Assembly: GCA_013112555.1 (NCBI GenBank)
Contig: JABFGK010000001.1
Coordinates: 248,001 to 312,000 of the forward strand
Direction: 5' to 3'
From: Planctomycetota bacterium
Lineage (GTDB): Bacteria; Planctomycetota; Phycisphaerae; Phycisphaerales; UBA5793
Length of the DNA stretch: 64,000 nucleotides
Both the position numbers and the translations under genes were made by a program. Position 1 is the stretch's first letter, and each line of letters opens with the position of its first letter. Below, piece after piece: positions 45,737-54,017 of the stretch. The notes under the pieces were generated by a model. That model was not told where the DNA came from and did no database searches. It saw only the letters and a program-made list of their open reading frames with translations.

Positions 45737-46693
45737 TCAGGCCGATGGCCGGCGCCGCAGGACGGCAATCATCCAGCAGACGGCAATCAGCCCGAGTGGG
45801 ACGAACACGACGGCTTCGGCAGCCCGGTCGATCAGAATGGCTGCGTTCACCTGGTCTGCCAGATCGGGGCTTGTCAGTGTCGGCCCGAAGTACGCAACCG
45901 CTCCTTCTCGGATGCCCAGCGCCCCGACCGGTGACAAGTTGCCGACCATGCTGATGAGTGCCAGGGTGATCGTGTCGTGCAGGCTGATCTTCGTCTCAAG
46001 CAGCTCGAACGAGTAATGGAGTCGGCCGACATACGCTGCCACGTCAATCAGTCGAAGTCCCATGGCCAGCGCCATGGTCATCGGATAGGCCAACAGCCGA
46101 TCGGCTCCCCGGAGTCGACTCGTAATGAGATGGTGCTGTGACACATACCACACGGCCGCACCGGCAATGATCAACAGGCCGAAGAAGATGCCGCACCAGA
46201 TGACATCAAACTGAGGCCGGAGCACGGACGCAGCAATCAGGCAGCCGAGCATGACGAAGTACAGCAGTGCGAACGCGGCATACCAGGCAACCAGCATCAG
46301 GTAGGACAGCCCATCGACGCGTCGGTGATAGGCAAGTCTGGTAATGAGGCCAAGCCGCACCGGTGCATAGTTCAACAGATTCACGACGCAGTTGACAAGT
46401 TGCAGATCAATCAGGCCGAGCGATTGCACGGGTCGGATCAAAGCCCAGAAAATGGCCCCGTTGGCAATGAAACTGATGCAGGTGCAGCCGATCAGGGGCA
46501 GGACGTCACGCCAGCCTGCTGAGTTCAGGACCTCTAGATTCCCGGAGCGCCGTGCGTTGTTAATACACCAGATCAGCACTGCCAATCCGATGGCAAAGCC
46601 GATAATCTGTACTGTCACCCGAGCCGGCGTCAGTCGCTTGGGCGAATCGCTTGAAGGCGAAGACATCGGGTTCTCTTCAGATGAATCAGTCAC
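45737..46693 (-). CDS. Membrane protein of the YbhN/flippase-like (lysylphosphatidylglycerol synthase TM) family
   Basis: The start at the GTG at 46693 is supported by an AAGGAGG site six bases upstream and a 4-base overlap with the stop of the glycosyltransferase gene. The 318-residue protein has about eight membrane helices and the family block ISMVGNLSPVGALGIREGA with an adjacent short helix. Such proteins (UPF0104) are often coded with glycosyltransferases and may flip lipid-linked sugars. The overlap implies translational coupling with the GT2 gene. Confidence 0.72.
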   Translation of the reverse strand: MTDSSEENPMSSPSSDSPKRLTPARVTVQIIGFAIGLAVLIWCINNARRSGNLEVLNSAGWRDVLPLIGCTCISFIANGAIFWALIRPVQSLGLIDLQLVNCVVNLLNYAPVRLGLITRLAYHRRVDGLSYLMLVAWYAAFALLYFVMLGCLIAASVLRPQFDVIWCGIFFGLLIIAGAAVWYVSQHHLITSRLRGADRLLAYPMTMALAMGLRLIDVAAYVGRLHYSFELLETKISLHDTITLALISMVGNLSPVGALGIREGAVAYFGPTLTSPDLADQVNAAILIDRAAEAVVFVPLGLIAVCWMIAVLRRRPSA

Positions 46694-47496
46694 GAACCGC
46701 CTCCTTGCGTGCGGTGGTACTGCCTGGTGATACACCATTCTCGCCACATCACCGGCAACGCCCACACGGCATCAGACCATTTGATCTTTTTTCCCTCATC
46801 AAACTTGCGAGGCGTGTAGTGAATCGGCACGTTAACAATGCGGATGCCCAGACGCGAAACGGCTGCGGTCATCTGCGGCTCGATCCCGAACCCCGGCTCG
46901 GTCAGCATCGGGCGCAGGCGTCGCAGCACATCCAGATCGAACACCTTGTAACAGCATTCCATATCCCGGACACGCTGCCCGGTGAAGAAGTTACTGATCA
47001 TTGTCAGCAGTCGATTGCCCCACATATGCAGCCGCTCGCGAAAGCGGTTGAAGGAGCGATGTAATCCGAAGCGATTGCCATAGACAACCTGCGCCTGCTC
47101 GCTGATACAGGGGGCCAGCAGGGCTGCATAATCTGCCGGGTCATATTCCATGTCCGCATCCTGGATGATGACCAGGTGCTGCCGGTCGCTCGCATCGTCT
47201 GCGGGGGTGGCGGGGGTACCGTGTCCTGGGTCTGCCGACGATCGCAGGGTTCCGAGGATCACGTCAAACCCGGTTAGAAGGGCGGCTCCCTTTCCCATGT
47301 TGACCGTGTGGGCGACGATGGTCGCCTCCGTCACGACTTCAAGAACTCGTGCGGTGCCGTCGGTCGAGGCATCATCGACAATGATGAGATGCTTCTGCCA
47401 ACCGGCCGGTATCGCTGCAGCATGGATGCGCTCCAGGCATTCAGCCAGCGTGTCCTGCTCGTTATACACCGGAATGACGATATGAAGGATGGGCAC
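46690..47496 (-). CDS. Family 2 glycosyltransferase (polyprenyl-phosphate sugar type)
   Basis: The 268-residue protein begins MPILHIVIPVYNEQDTLAECL, has the GT-A core IIVDDASTDGTARVL, the DxD-type QDADMEYDP and the VRDMECCYKVF/RLGIRIVNVPIHYTPR tail of dolichol-phosphate-mannose synthase-like enzymes. Residues about 82-105 are an unusual insertion (SSADPGHGTPATPADDASD). It should transfer a sugar from a nucleotide donor to a polyprenyl carrier at the membrane. It is coupled to the flippase-like gene downstream. Confidence 0.87.
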   Translation of the reverse strand: MPILHIVIPVYNEQDTLAECLERIHAAAIPAGWQKHLIIVDDASTDGTARVLEVVTEATIVAHTVNMGKGAALLTGFDVILGTLRSSADPGHGTPATPADDASDRQHLVIIQDADMEYDPADYAALLAPCISEQAQVVYGNRFGLHRSFNRFRERLHMWGNRLLTMISNFFTGQRVRDMECCYKVFDLDVLRRLRPMLTEPGFGIEPQMTAAVSRLGIRIVNVPIHYTPRKFDEGKKIKWSDAVWALPVMWREWCITRQYHRTQGGGS

Positions 47497-47524
47497 GAAT
47501 CACTCACACACAGCAGATGCAGAC

Positions 47525-48649
47525 TTAACTTCCAGACGATTGGTTCGACACGGTGGAATCAGGGTTGTAGTGGTCATCCAGAACCCGACGCCAATCGTCG
47601 GGATTCGTGACGTTGATAAACTGTTGCTTTACGGTATCAGGCGTGGGATGATGGCGGCTGAACATGATGCCGAACTTTCGCATCAGTCGGCCGGCCATCC
47701 GTGGGCCATGTTCGGCAAGACACAGTTCGAAGTGATCTTCGAGCACTCGCCGCTGTTCGGTCAGGGTGGGCGGTTGCGGGTCGCGCCCGGCCATCAACTC
47801 TCGTGCCTGACGGAACACCCACGGGTTCCCGATGCAGCCGCGCGCTACTGAGACAGCCTGCACTCCGGTCATGGCAATCATTTTGAAAATGTCGTGTGCC
47901 GACCAGACGTCGCCGGACCCGAATACGAGTTTGTCGGGATGACGTTCGACCAGCCGGCGCAGGAACATCCAGTTGCTGGGCCCATTGTACTTCTGAGACA
48001 CGGTCCTGCCATGAACGGTGGTCCAGGCATAGCCGAGGTCGTATGCAGTGTTGAAGATTGTGTCGAAGTGGTCGACTGATTCATCAGAGTCATCCGAGCC
48101 GCGTCGGAGTTTGACGGAGGTCGGGATCTCAGGCGGTACGGCCCGTCGAACGGCATCAAGAACCGCAATCGCATCCTGCGGGTTGGCCAGGAAATGACCA
48201 CCCCGGCACTTGCGGGCGATCTTCTTCACCGGGCAGGCCAGATTGACGTCGATCACGTCATAGCCGAAGTCAACCAGTATGCCGGCTGCAGCAGCCATCG
48301 AATCCGGCTGAGTCCCGATGATCTGGCCGACTATCGGGTGATCGGCGGCCCCATCCGGGACGGTGCGGGCCAGGTGATGCAGGTCGGCCTTGAGCAACCC
48401 TTTGCCACCATCCAGTAGAAGGCGGTCCAGCAGCGCTTCGGTAACGCACAGCGGGCAGCCGTGCCGTCTGGCCAGCAGCCGCATCGCCGCGTCGGAATAG
48501 CCTGCCAGCCCTGCCTGAAAGAAAGGGGCGTCCATGGCCGGGAGCACTGCTGCAATCCGTGCGTCGAGAACATGCGGGTCCTTGCGTACCGGACTCAGGT
48601 CCGGCGGCAGGGTTGGGGTACAGGATGGTGCTCGAACTGTCTGAGTCAT
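47525..48649 (-). CDS. dus: tRNA-dihydrouridine synthase
   Basis: The start at 48649 (MTQTVRAPSCTPTLPPD) gives 374 residues; the open frame extends 29 codons upstream. The TIM barrel shows PFFQAGLAGYSDAAMR, GTQPDSMAAAAGIL, the catalytic Cys in DVNLACPVKKI, RGGHFLANP and GSGDVWSAHDIF (FMN phosphate site). Dus enzymes reduce uridines in the tRNA D-loop with FMN and NADPH. The subclass (DusA, B or C) is not decided. A short GC-rich N-terminal extension precedes the barrel. Confidence 0.9.
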   Translation of the reverse strand: MTQTVRAPSCTPTLPPDLSPVRKDPHVLDARIAAVLPAMDAPFFQAGLAGYSDAAMRLLARRHGCPLCVTEALLDRLLLDGGKGLLKADLHHLARTVPDGAADHPIVGQIIGTQPDSMAAAAGILVDFGYDVIDVNLACPVKKIARKCRGGHFLANPQDAIAVLDAVRRAVPPEIPTSVKLRRGSDDSDESVDHFDTIFNTAYDLGYAWTTVHGRTVSQKYNGPSNWMFLRRLVERHPDKLVFGSGDVWSAHDIFKMIAMTGVQAVSVARGCIGNPWVFRQARELMAGRDPQPPTLTEQRRVLEDHFELCLAEHGPRMAGRLMRKFGIMFSRHHPTPDTVKQQFINVTNPDDWRRVLDDHYNPDSTVSNQSSGS

Positions 48650-48843
48650 ACGGGTAGAGGATCGCTGGAATGCCAGGGTACCCCCGACGGCAGATCGGGA
48701 CGGCCCACTGGAGAATCGTGCTGGTACGGGCGTCATTTGCTCGATACTGTATGCCGAACGCTCGATACTGCTGCACCCGGGCAGATCATTGTCCCGAATC
48801 GTGCCCGATCGACTGTGTCAGCACACGACGCAAGGAGTCTGAT

Positions 48844-49326
48844 ATGCCCGTAATCCGACAGGACCTTACTGCCCACCAGTCTGACCGGCGCGCCTTGAGA
48901 GCGGGAATCGCTTCACTGCCCGTGCTGATAGGCGTACTTGCTTTCGTGTCTGTGGAGGTCGGGTGTGCGGGCAAATCCACGCAACTGCACGAGGGGCAGT
49001 CATACCCGTACACGGCCGACTTGCTCAATCCGATTGAAGTCATGGTGTATCGTGAGGGTCCGACGGTCGAACTGGTCAACCATACGGTCCATTCCTACAA
49101 GGACTTTAACCTCTGGATCAATGAGCGGTACGTCCGACAGATCCCGAGATTGGAAGCCGGGGCGAGCATCAGCGTTTCGCTGCACGAGTTCAGTGATGAG
49201 CACGGAGAGGCCTTCAGGGCAGGGGGTCTGTTATCGACTCGCAAGCCTGAGCCGTTGACGAAGGCCGAGATCGAGACTGACGAGGGGCTGATCGGCCTGC
49301 TCGTGGTGCGTTTGGACCGCCCGTAA
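48844..49326 (+). CDS. Predicted lipoprotein, function unknown
   Basis: An AAGGAG site six bases before the ATG at 48844 supports the start. The 160-residue protein has a basic N-terminus, a hydrophobic segment and lipobox VGC (SVEVGCAGKS). The mature part has VELVNHTVHSYKDFNLWINERYVRQIPRLEAGASISVSLHEF, a small beta domain without a recognised family. The upstream extension of the open frame is not coding-like. Confidence 0.72.
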   Translation: MPVIRQDLTAHQSDRRALRAGIASLPVLIGVLAFVSVEVGCAGKSTQLHEGQSYPYTADLLNPIEVMVYREGPTVELVNHTVHSYKDFNLWINERYVRQIPRLEAGASISVSLHEFSDEHGEAFRAGGLLSTRKPEPLTKAEIETDEGLIGLLVVRLDRP

Positions 49327-49346
49327 GGGCTGGTATCGCCTGGACT

Positions 49347-49670
49347 TCAGCCTGTGACATCAAGCGATTCGCCCGGCGGCTGTGCCGATGGCGGGCCCAG
49401 TACATGGGGCGGGGGAACATGTTGCTGCATGTTCATGTCGTGCGGTGTGCCGTCTTCTTCATCCTTGGTCTGCTGCGATGGGTGCTCGTCGGATGAGCGG
49501 ACGGCATCGGTCGTTTCGACGCCCTTGACCTGCAACTCGAACGCATCATCGAACTTGCGCGTGGCTTCAGCCTCTTCCTCTTCCTGCTTCTTCCGGGCTG
49601 CACTGGTAGTTTTCTGTGCCCCGGTGGTGCCGGCAAGGCCGGCTGAGATTGGTCCGGCAAATCCGCTCAT
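49347..49670 (-). CDS. Small conserved-looking hypothetical protein
   Basis: An AGGAA site seven bases upstream supports the ATG at 49670, giving 107 residues starting MSGFAGPISAGLAG. A basic/acidic coiled stretch (RKKQEEEEAEATRKFDDAFE) is followed by LQVKGVETTDAVRS and a Pro/Gln-rich tail. Comparable short proteins occur in planctomycetes, but no function is known. The codon pattern and ribosome site favour a real gene; certainty is moderate. Confidence 0.55.
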   Translation of the reverse strand: MSGFAGPISAGLAGTTGAQKTTSAARKKQEEEEAEATRKFDDAFELQVKGVETTDAVRSSDEHPSQQTKDEEDGTPHDMNMQQHVPPPHVLGPPSAQPPGESLDVTG

Positions 49671-49757
49671 ACTAATTCCTGTATCGGAAAACCAGCCGGT
49701 TCTCTCCTGCATGAAAGACCGATAATCGTTTTTCCTGCTCAACAGGGACGGTCTGCG

Positions 49758-50297
49758 TCAATCAGAGGGGCCGTCGAGTGTCAATTCGGTGCTGTCCTTG
49801 CACGTACTGAGCACAATAGTGGAGCGAATCCGGCTGATATGCGGGATTGCTGACAATCGGCGCGAAACGAACTGCTCGTAGGCTGCCAGGTCCGGCACGG
49901 CGATCTTGGCCACGAAGTCGTCATCACCGGCGGTATGCCAGACTGAGAGCACCTCATCGAGTGAGTTCAGGGCCTCTTTCACCGCTTCAAGTGGCTGGTG
50001 GCCGTGCTCTCTGAGCGTCAGAGACACGAGCACGACGGTCCCTCGGTTTACACTCACGGGATCCAACAAGGCCACGTAGCCTCGAATTATGCCTCGATCC
50101 TCGAGTTTTCGCACCCGTTCCAGCGTGCTCGGCGGGCTGAGCCCGACCCGGCTTGCCAGCTCGGCATTGGTCATTCGGCCGTTGTGCTGGAGGTACTGCA
50201 GAATTGCCTGGTCGGTCTCGTCCGGGTGAAAGTCGTGCGACATCCCATTCCCGTTGGACGTGGGGTTCGTCTGCTTTTTCTTGCGGCTGCGGGCCAT
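49758..50297 (-). CDS. Lrp/AsnC-family transcriptional regulator
   Basis: The 179-residue protein has a basic N-terminal extension, then a winged helix (DETDQAILQYLQHNGRMTNAELASRVGLSPPSTLERVRKLEDRGIIRGY) and the RAM effector domain (VLVSLTLREHG to YEQFVSRRLSAIPHISRIRSTIVLST). Lrp-type regulators often bind amino acids. It is divergent from hppD, so tyrosine-catabolism control by an aromatic ligand is a reasonable inference. Inverted repeats in the shared promoter region are candidate binding sites. Confidence 0.93.
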   Translation of the reverse strand: MARSRKKKQTNPTSNGNGMSHDFHPDETDQAILQYLQHNGRMTNAELASRVGLSPPSTLERVRKLEDRGIIRGYVALLDPVSVNRGTVVLVSLTLREHGHQPLEAVKEALNSLDEVLSVWHTAGDDDFVAKIAVPDLAAYEQFVSRRLSAIPHISRIRSTIVLSTCKDSTELTLDGPSD

Positions 50298-50370
50298 GTG
50301 AGACCTTCCGGCTGTGGCGCGACGTATTGAATCCTGATTTCGGGAGCGGCTTGGCTGTTATTGATCGGAA

Positions 50371-50467
50371 GTATATTCGGCGGTCTGATTATTCCTCATC
50401 ATATTATTCTGTGTAGTGACAATCAAGACGAATATACACTTGATTGAGTCGCATTGTGCCTTATGAT
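50371..50467 (+). promoter_or_regulatory. hppD promoter with overlapping operator-like repeats
   Basis: A -35 box TTGATT (50440-50445) and -10 box TATGAT (50462-50467) are 16 bases apart. The arms gtatattcg (50371-50379) and cgaatatac (50429-50437) form a perfect inverted pair about 49 bases apart. A second perfect inverted repeat, AATCAAG/CTTGATT (50421-50427 and 50439-50445), overlaps the -35. The region is AT-rich within a GC-rich genome. The layout fits control by the divergent Lrp/AsnC regulator. Confidence 0.6.
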
Positions 50468-50522
50468 ATGCTACTGAATGCAACTAGAAGTACACCTCGG
50501 ACGACTATGAGGAGATAGACCG

Positions 50523-51677
50523 GTGACAACGACCGCAAAGACAGGCAATCCTGATACCGATACCCCGAAGGGCCACGGGTTTCTCGAGCTGATCGATGTC
50601 GATCACGTCGAGTTGTACGTGGGGAATGCCAAGCAGGCAGCGTACTACTACGCGGCAGCCTTCGGCTTCAACATTACCGCCTACAAGGGGCTGGAGACGG
50701 GGTGCCGCACGCATGCCAGTTACCTGCTGGAGCAGGGCAATATCCGTCTCGTGCTGACCACGGCACTAACCCCGGACCACCCGGCCTGCAAGCACGTCAG
50801 TCTGTATGGCGACGGGGTCAAGGACATTGCCTTCTGCGTCAAGGATGCGTTGGCAGCCTATGAAGCCACGACGTCGCGCGGTGGGAACGGGGCCATGGAG
50901 CCGAGCGAGGCAGAAGATCGCTATGGAACCATTCGCCAGTCCGCGATTCATACATACGGCGAAGTCTGGCACAGTTTCGTCGATCGCTCTGAGTACAAGG
51001 GCAAGTTCTTCCCTGGGTTTGAGCCGATCGACCCGCCGGTGAACCGCATCAATCGCGAGGGTGATTGCGGCCTGCGCTTTCTCGATCATGCCGTGGGCAA
51101 CGTCGAGGAAGGGAAGATGAACGAGTGGGTGCGGTGGTACGAGGAAGTGATGGGCTTTTCGATGTTCAAGCACTTCGATGATGCCGACATCTCGACAGAG
51201 TATTCAGCGCTGATGAGCAAGGTGATGTCGAGCGGCCGTGGGATCATCAAGTTCCCGATCAATGAGCCGGCCCCCGGGAAGAAGAAGAGCCAGATCCAGG
51301 AGTATCTCGATTGGCACAACGGGATGCCCGGCGTGCAGCACCTCGCATTCCGGACCGATGACGGCATCAACTCGGTGGGTGAACTGCGGCGTCGCGGCGT
51401 CGAGTTTCTGCATCTGCCGGACACGTATTACGAGATCATCTGGGATCGCGTTGGTGAGATCAAAGAGGATCGCGCCAAGGTCAAGGAACTTGGGATCCTG
51501 GTCGACCGGGATGACAAGGGGTACTTGCTGCAGATCTTCACCAAGCCGATCGAAGATCGGCCGACGCTGTTTTTTGAGATCATCACCCGCCGTGGGAGTG
51601 AATCGTTCGGCAAGGGCAACTTCAAGGCCTTGTTTGAGTCGTTGGAGTTGGAGCAGGAGCGGCGCGGGAATCTTTAA
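50523..51677 (+). CDS. hppD: 4-hydroxyphenylpyruvate dioxygenase
   Basis: The enzyme converts 4-hydroxyphenylpyruvate to homogentisate in tyrosine breakdown. The start is GTG at 50523 behind GAGGAG. The 384 residues contain two vicinal-oxygen-chelate domains. Fe(II) ligands are His189 (FLDHAVGN), His273 (VQHLAFRTDD) and Glu352 (LFFEIITRRG). The length and the TLFFEIITRRGSESFGKGNFKALFE end match bacterial HPPD rather than the hydroxymandelate synthase homologue. Homogentisate dioxygenase is not in the window. Regulation is probably by the divergent Lrp-type gene. Confidence 0.96.
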   Translation: MTTTAKTGNPDTDTPKGHGFLELIDVDHVELYVGNAKQAAYYYAAAFGFNITAYKGLETGCRTHASYLLEQGNIRLVLTTALTPDHPACKHVSLYGDGVKDIAFCVKDALAAYEATTSRGGNGAMEPSEAEDRYGTIRQSAIHTYGEVWHSFVDRSEYKGKFFPGFEPIDPPVNRINREGDCGLRFLDHAVGNVEEGKMNEWVRWYEEVMGFSMFKHFDDADISTEYSALMSKVMSSGRGIIKFPINEPAPGKKKSQIQEYLDWHNGMPGVQHLAFRTDDGINSVGELRRRGVEFLHLPDTYYEIIWDRVGEIKEDRAKVKELGILVDRDDKGYLLQIFTKPIEDRPTLFFEIITRRGSESFGKGNFKALFESLELEQERRGNL

Positions 51678-52374
51678 TAGTGAATGAACGGTGGGGGGGC
51701 GAAGCATGCACGGGAGTTGATGTTCGTCCGCCCTCCGGGCGGTGACGATTGGGTGGTGTCCTGTACCGGCGGCTGAAGCCGCCGGCTACGTTCGTGCGCC
51801 CTGCCGGGCGGGGTTGACCCGGCCTACGGGATGAGATGATGTTCATCCGCCCTGCCGGGCGGTGATGTTTGGGGGTGTCCTGTACCGGCGGCTGAAGCCG
51901 CCGGCTACGTTCGTGCGCCCTGCCGGGCGGGGAGCAGGTTTGTATGCCGGCTCAAGATGCGAAGCATCTCAGAGCAGGCGGCATGAGGTGGACACACACC
52001 TTGCCGGGTCTTGCGCCCTCCCGAGCGGCGTTGACCCGGCCTACGGGATGAGTTGATGTTCGTCCGCCCTCCGGGCGGTGATGTTTGGGGGTGTCCTGTA
52101 CCGGCGGCTGAAGCCGCCGGCTCCGTTCGTGCGCCCTGCCGGGCGGGGAGCAGGCGGCGTGAGGTGTCCACGCACCTTGCCGGGTCTTCCGCCCTCGCGT
52201 CGCCGGCTTTGACCGAGCCTGCGACTGTGGTTCTTTTCAGGAAGATCGCGAATTGCGTTGCCGGACTCGCCAGGTGATTGTCGTAGTACAGATGGTGATG
52301 TGCTCATCTTGATCTGTAACGTGGAATCTGTTTCGATGCGAATTACCTGCTGCTGAAGGATAAAAGGGGACCGA
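51678..52374. repeat. Cluster of palindromic GC-rich repeats downstream of hppD
   Basis: Three related units start near 51716, 51836 and 52049. Each contains an 18-base GC palindrome (ccgccc/gggcgg), then a perfect hairpin of the form accggcggct-ga-agccgccggct, then another cgccc/gggcgg palindrome. The second and third share a longer tail (ggagcagg... to ...cttgccgggtctt). Unit spacing is about 120 and 213 bases. The last part, about 52220-52374, is ordinary AT-richer sequence leading to the next gene. The units are too unequal in length for a CRISPR array, and no transposase is present. Confidence 0.8.
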
Positions 52375-53970
52375 GTGATGTACGCTCCACGAGATACACA
52401 GTCCGGGTTTGCGGCGATCATGCGAAAAGTGCTGATCGTCATTCTCCCGTTGGCGCTGCTTGATGTACTCTGTTTGCCGGCACTGGCCAAGAAGACGACG
52501 TATCGGTTTACCGCTCTGCCGGAACTGGATGGCAACGCGAGTCGTGCATTTGGCGGCGTCAGTGATCCCGACCTCGGGTACCTCCGCGTGGCCGGCGAGG
52601 CACGTACTGCATCGGGTACCTGGCAGGCTGCGGTTTGGCGATCCGTTGATGAGGGGAGAATATGGGAAGTGCGCGGTCTGCCGGGCTTGGGATACGCGAA
52701 CAGTGTGGCCTACAACCTCACGATTGTCGGCAGTCCGACGGGAAAGGTGGTGGCCTCCGGTGCGTTCTATGACGAAGGCCAGTTTCCTGCCCCTGCACGG
52801 TGGGAGCGGCTACCCGGAGAAGACTGGGTGGGGACGCTCCTTCCCACGCTGGACGGCGGCCAGACAGGTGAAGAGATTGCCACCGGGACCGATGATTCCG
52901 GCAATGTACTCGGCGTTGGGTGGTCGCGAACTAACGTCGGAGTCAAGCGAGCAGTCTTCTGGGAGTCTGATGATCAAGGGGGTTGGCAGATCACTGGGCT
53001 GCCCTCGCTGTCTCGGGGTGCTGAGGCCCAGGCAAACTCGGTCGATGGCGCTGACTCACTTCTGTGGATTGTTGCCGGCTTCTCGTATGATGCAGTGGAT
53101 CGCATGCAGCCGGTGATCTGGGAGTTTGAGCCTGGCCAAGGGTGGCGCGTGGGGCGGCTGCCGCTGCCCTCAGACGGTGTCACAGGGCAGGCCGTTGATT
53201 TTGACGGTGAATACCTGGGGCAAGAAGGCGGAGAGATTGCCGGATCATACGAGGATGCGGAGGGGAACACGCACGCCATCAGTTGGTACTACGACGATGC
53301 GACCCAGAGGTGGGAGCTGGTCGACCTGAGGGAGTTGCCCGGCTATGCCAATGGGCAGGCCCTTTCCGTCCTCCATCCATATGACCAGAACGAATGGGAG
53401 ATTGTCGTCGGATCCTGCGACAACGGGCCGGGAACCGCAGTCGCCACCATGTGGCAGATTGACCAGTTCGGGACCGTATCGAGCACAGACCTGAACGCGA
53501 GCACGTTCGGCGCCGACGGCTGGGTACTCGAAGTCGCGACGAATTCTTTCTCGAACGCGTGGGATGTGATATGGATACCTCTCACGGTCGTCGGGAACGG
53601 CATTCGAACAGGCCTCGCCGACGATCCGCATGCGTTTGCGCTGATAGAACCACGACTCGATCTGTTTGAACCTGTCCCCGGCATCGCCGGTGTAGACAAC
53701 ACCTTCCGAATCGAGCGATGCACCCCGTTTGAGCGGATTCACATCATCCGCGGCTTTGTTGACGGTCTGGTCAACGTCCCGGGTTGTCCCGGCAGCCAGT
53801 TACACATCGCGAATCCTGCGATTGCCGGGATTGTGGTCGCCGATGCAGACGGCGTGGCTGAGTTGACGGCCTTTGTCCCGCCGTTTGCCCACGGCAAGCG
53901 GGTACTGATGCAGGCGGTCGAGCACGGCAACTGCGATGTCAGCAACCTCGTCGATTACACCTTCCCGTAA
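52375..53970 (+). CDS. Secreted HAF-repeat-like beta-propeller protein
   Basis: 531 residues from the GTG at 52375; a signal peptide (MRKVLIVILPLALLDVLCLPALA) is most convincing from the ATG at 52420. The body has about eight blocks of 45-50 residues with a W-x-x/G-x-x-V pattern (VAGEARTASGTWQAAVW, VVASGAFYDEGQFPAPARW, VLGVGWSRTNVGVKRAVFW, IAGSYEDAEGNTHAISWYY), like extracellular HAF-repeat proteins. The last 110 residues are a separate beta domain with three cysteines. It resembles no characterised enzyme. A GGGG site precedes the start. Confidence 0.65.
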   Translation: MMYAPRDTQSGFAAIMRKVLIVILPLALLDVLCLPALAKKTTYRFTALPELDGNASRAFGGVSDPDLGYLRVAGEARTASGTWQAAVWRSVDEGRIWEVRGLPGLGYANSVAYNLTIVGSPTGKVVASGAFYDEGQFPAPARWERLPGEDWVGTLLPTLDGGQTGEEIATGTDDSGNVLGVGWSRTNVGVKRAVFWESDDQGGWQITGLPSLSRGAEAQANSVDGADSLLWIVAGFSYDAVDRMQPVIWEFEPGQGWRVGRLPLPSDGVTGQAVDFDGEYLGQEGGEIAGSYEDAEGNTHAISWYYDDATQRWELVDLRELPGYANGQALSVLHPYDQNEWEIVVGSCDNGPGTAVATMWQIDQFGTVSSTDLNASTFGADGWVLEVATNSFSNAWDVIWIPLTVVGNGIRTGLADDPHAFALIEPRLDLFEPVPGIAGVDNTFRIERCTPFERIHIIRGFVDGLVNVPGCPGSQLHIANPAIAGIVVADADGVAELTAFVPPFAHGKRVLMQAVEHGNCDVSNLVDYTFP

Positions 53971-54017
53971 ATCGCGACGAATCCGATCGTACCGGCACAG
54001 TCTCTCTAGAATGAACC

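Noticed and set aside
51678..52374. Repeat cluster as a CRISPR array
   Set aside because: Units are 120-213 bases, few and palindromic, without uniform spacers, and no cas gene is near.
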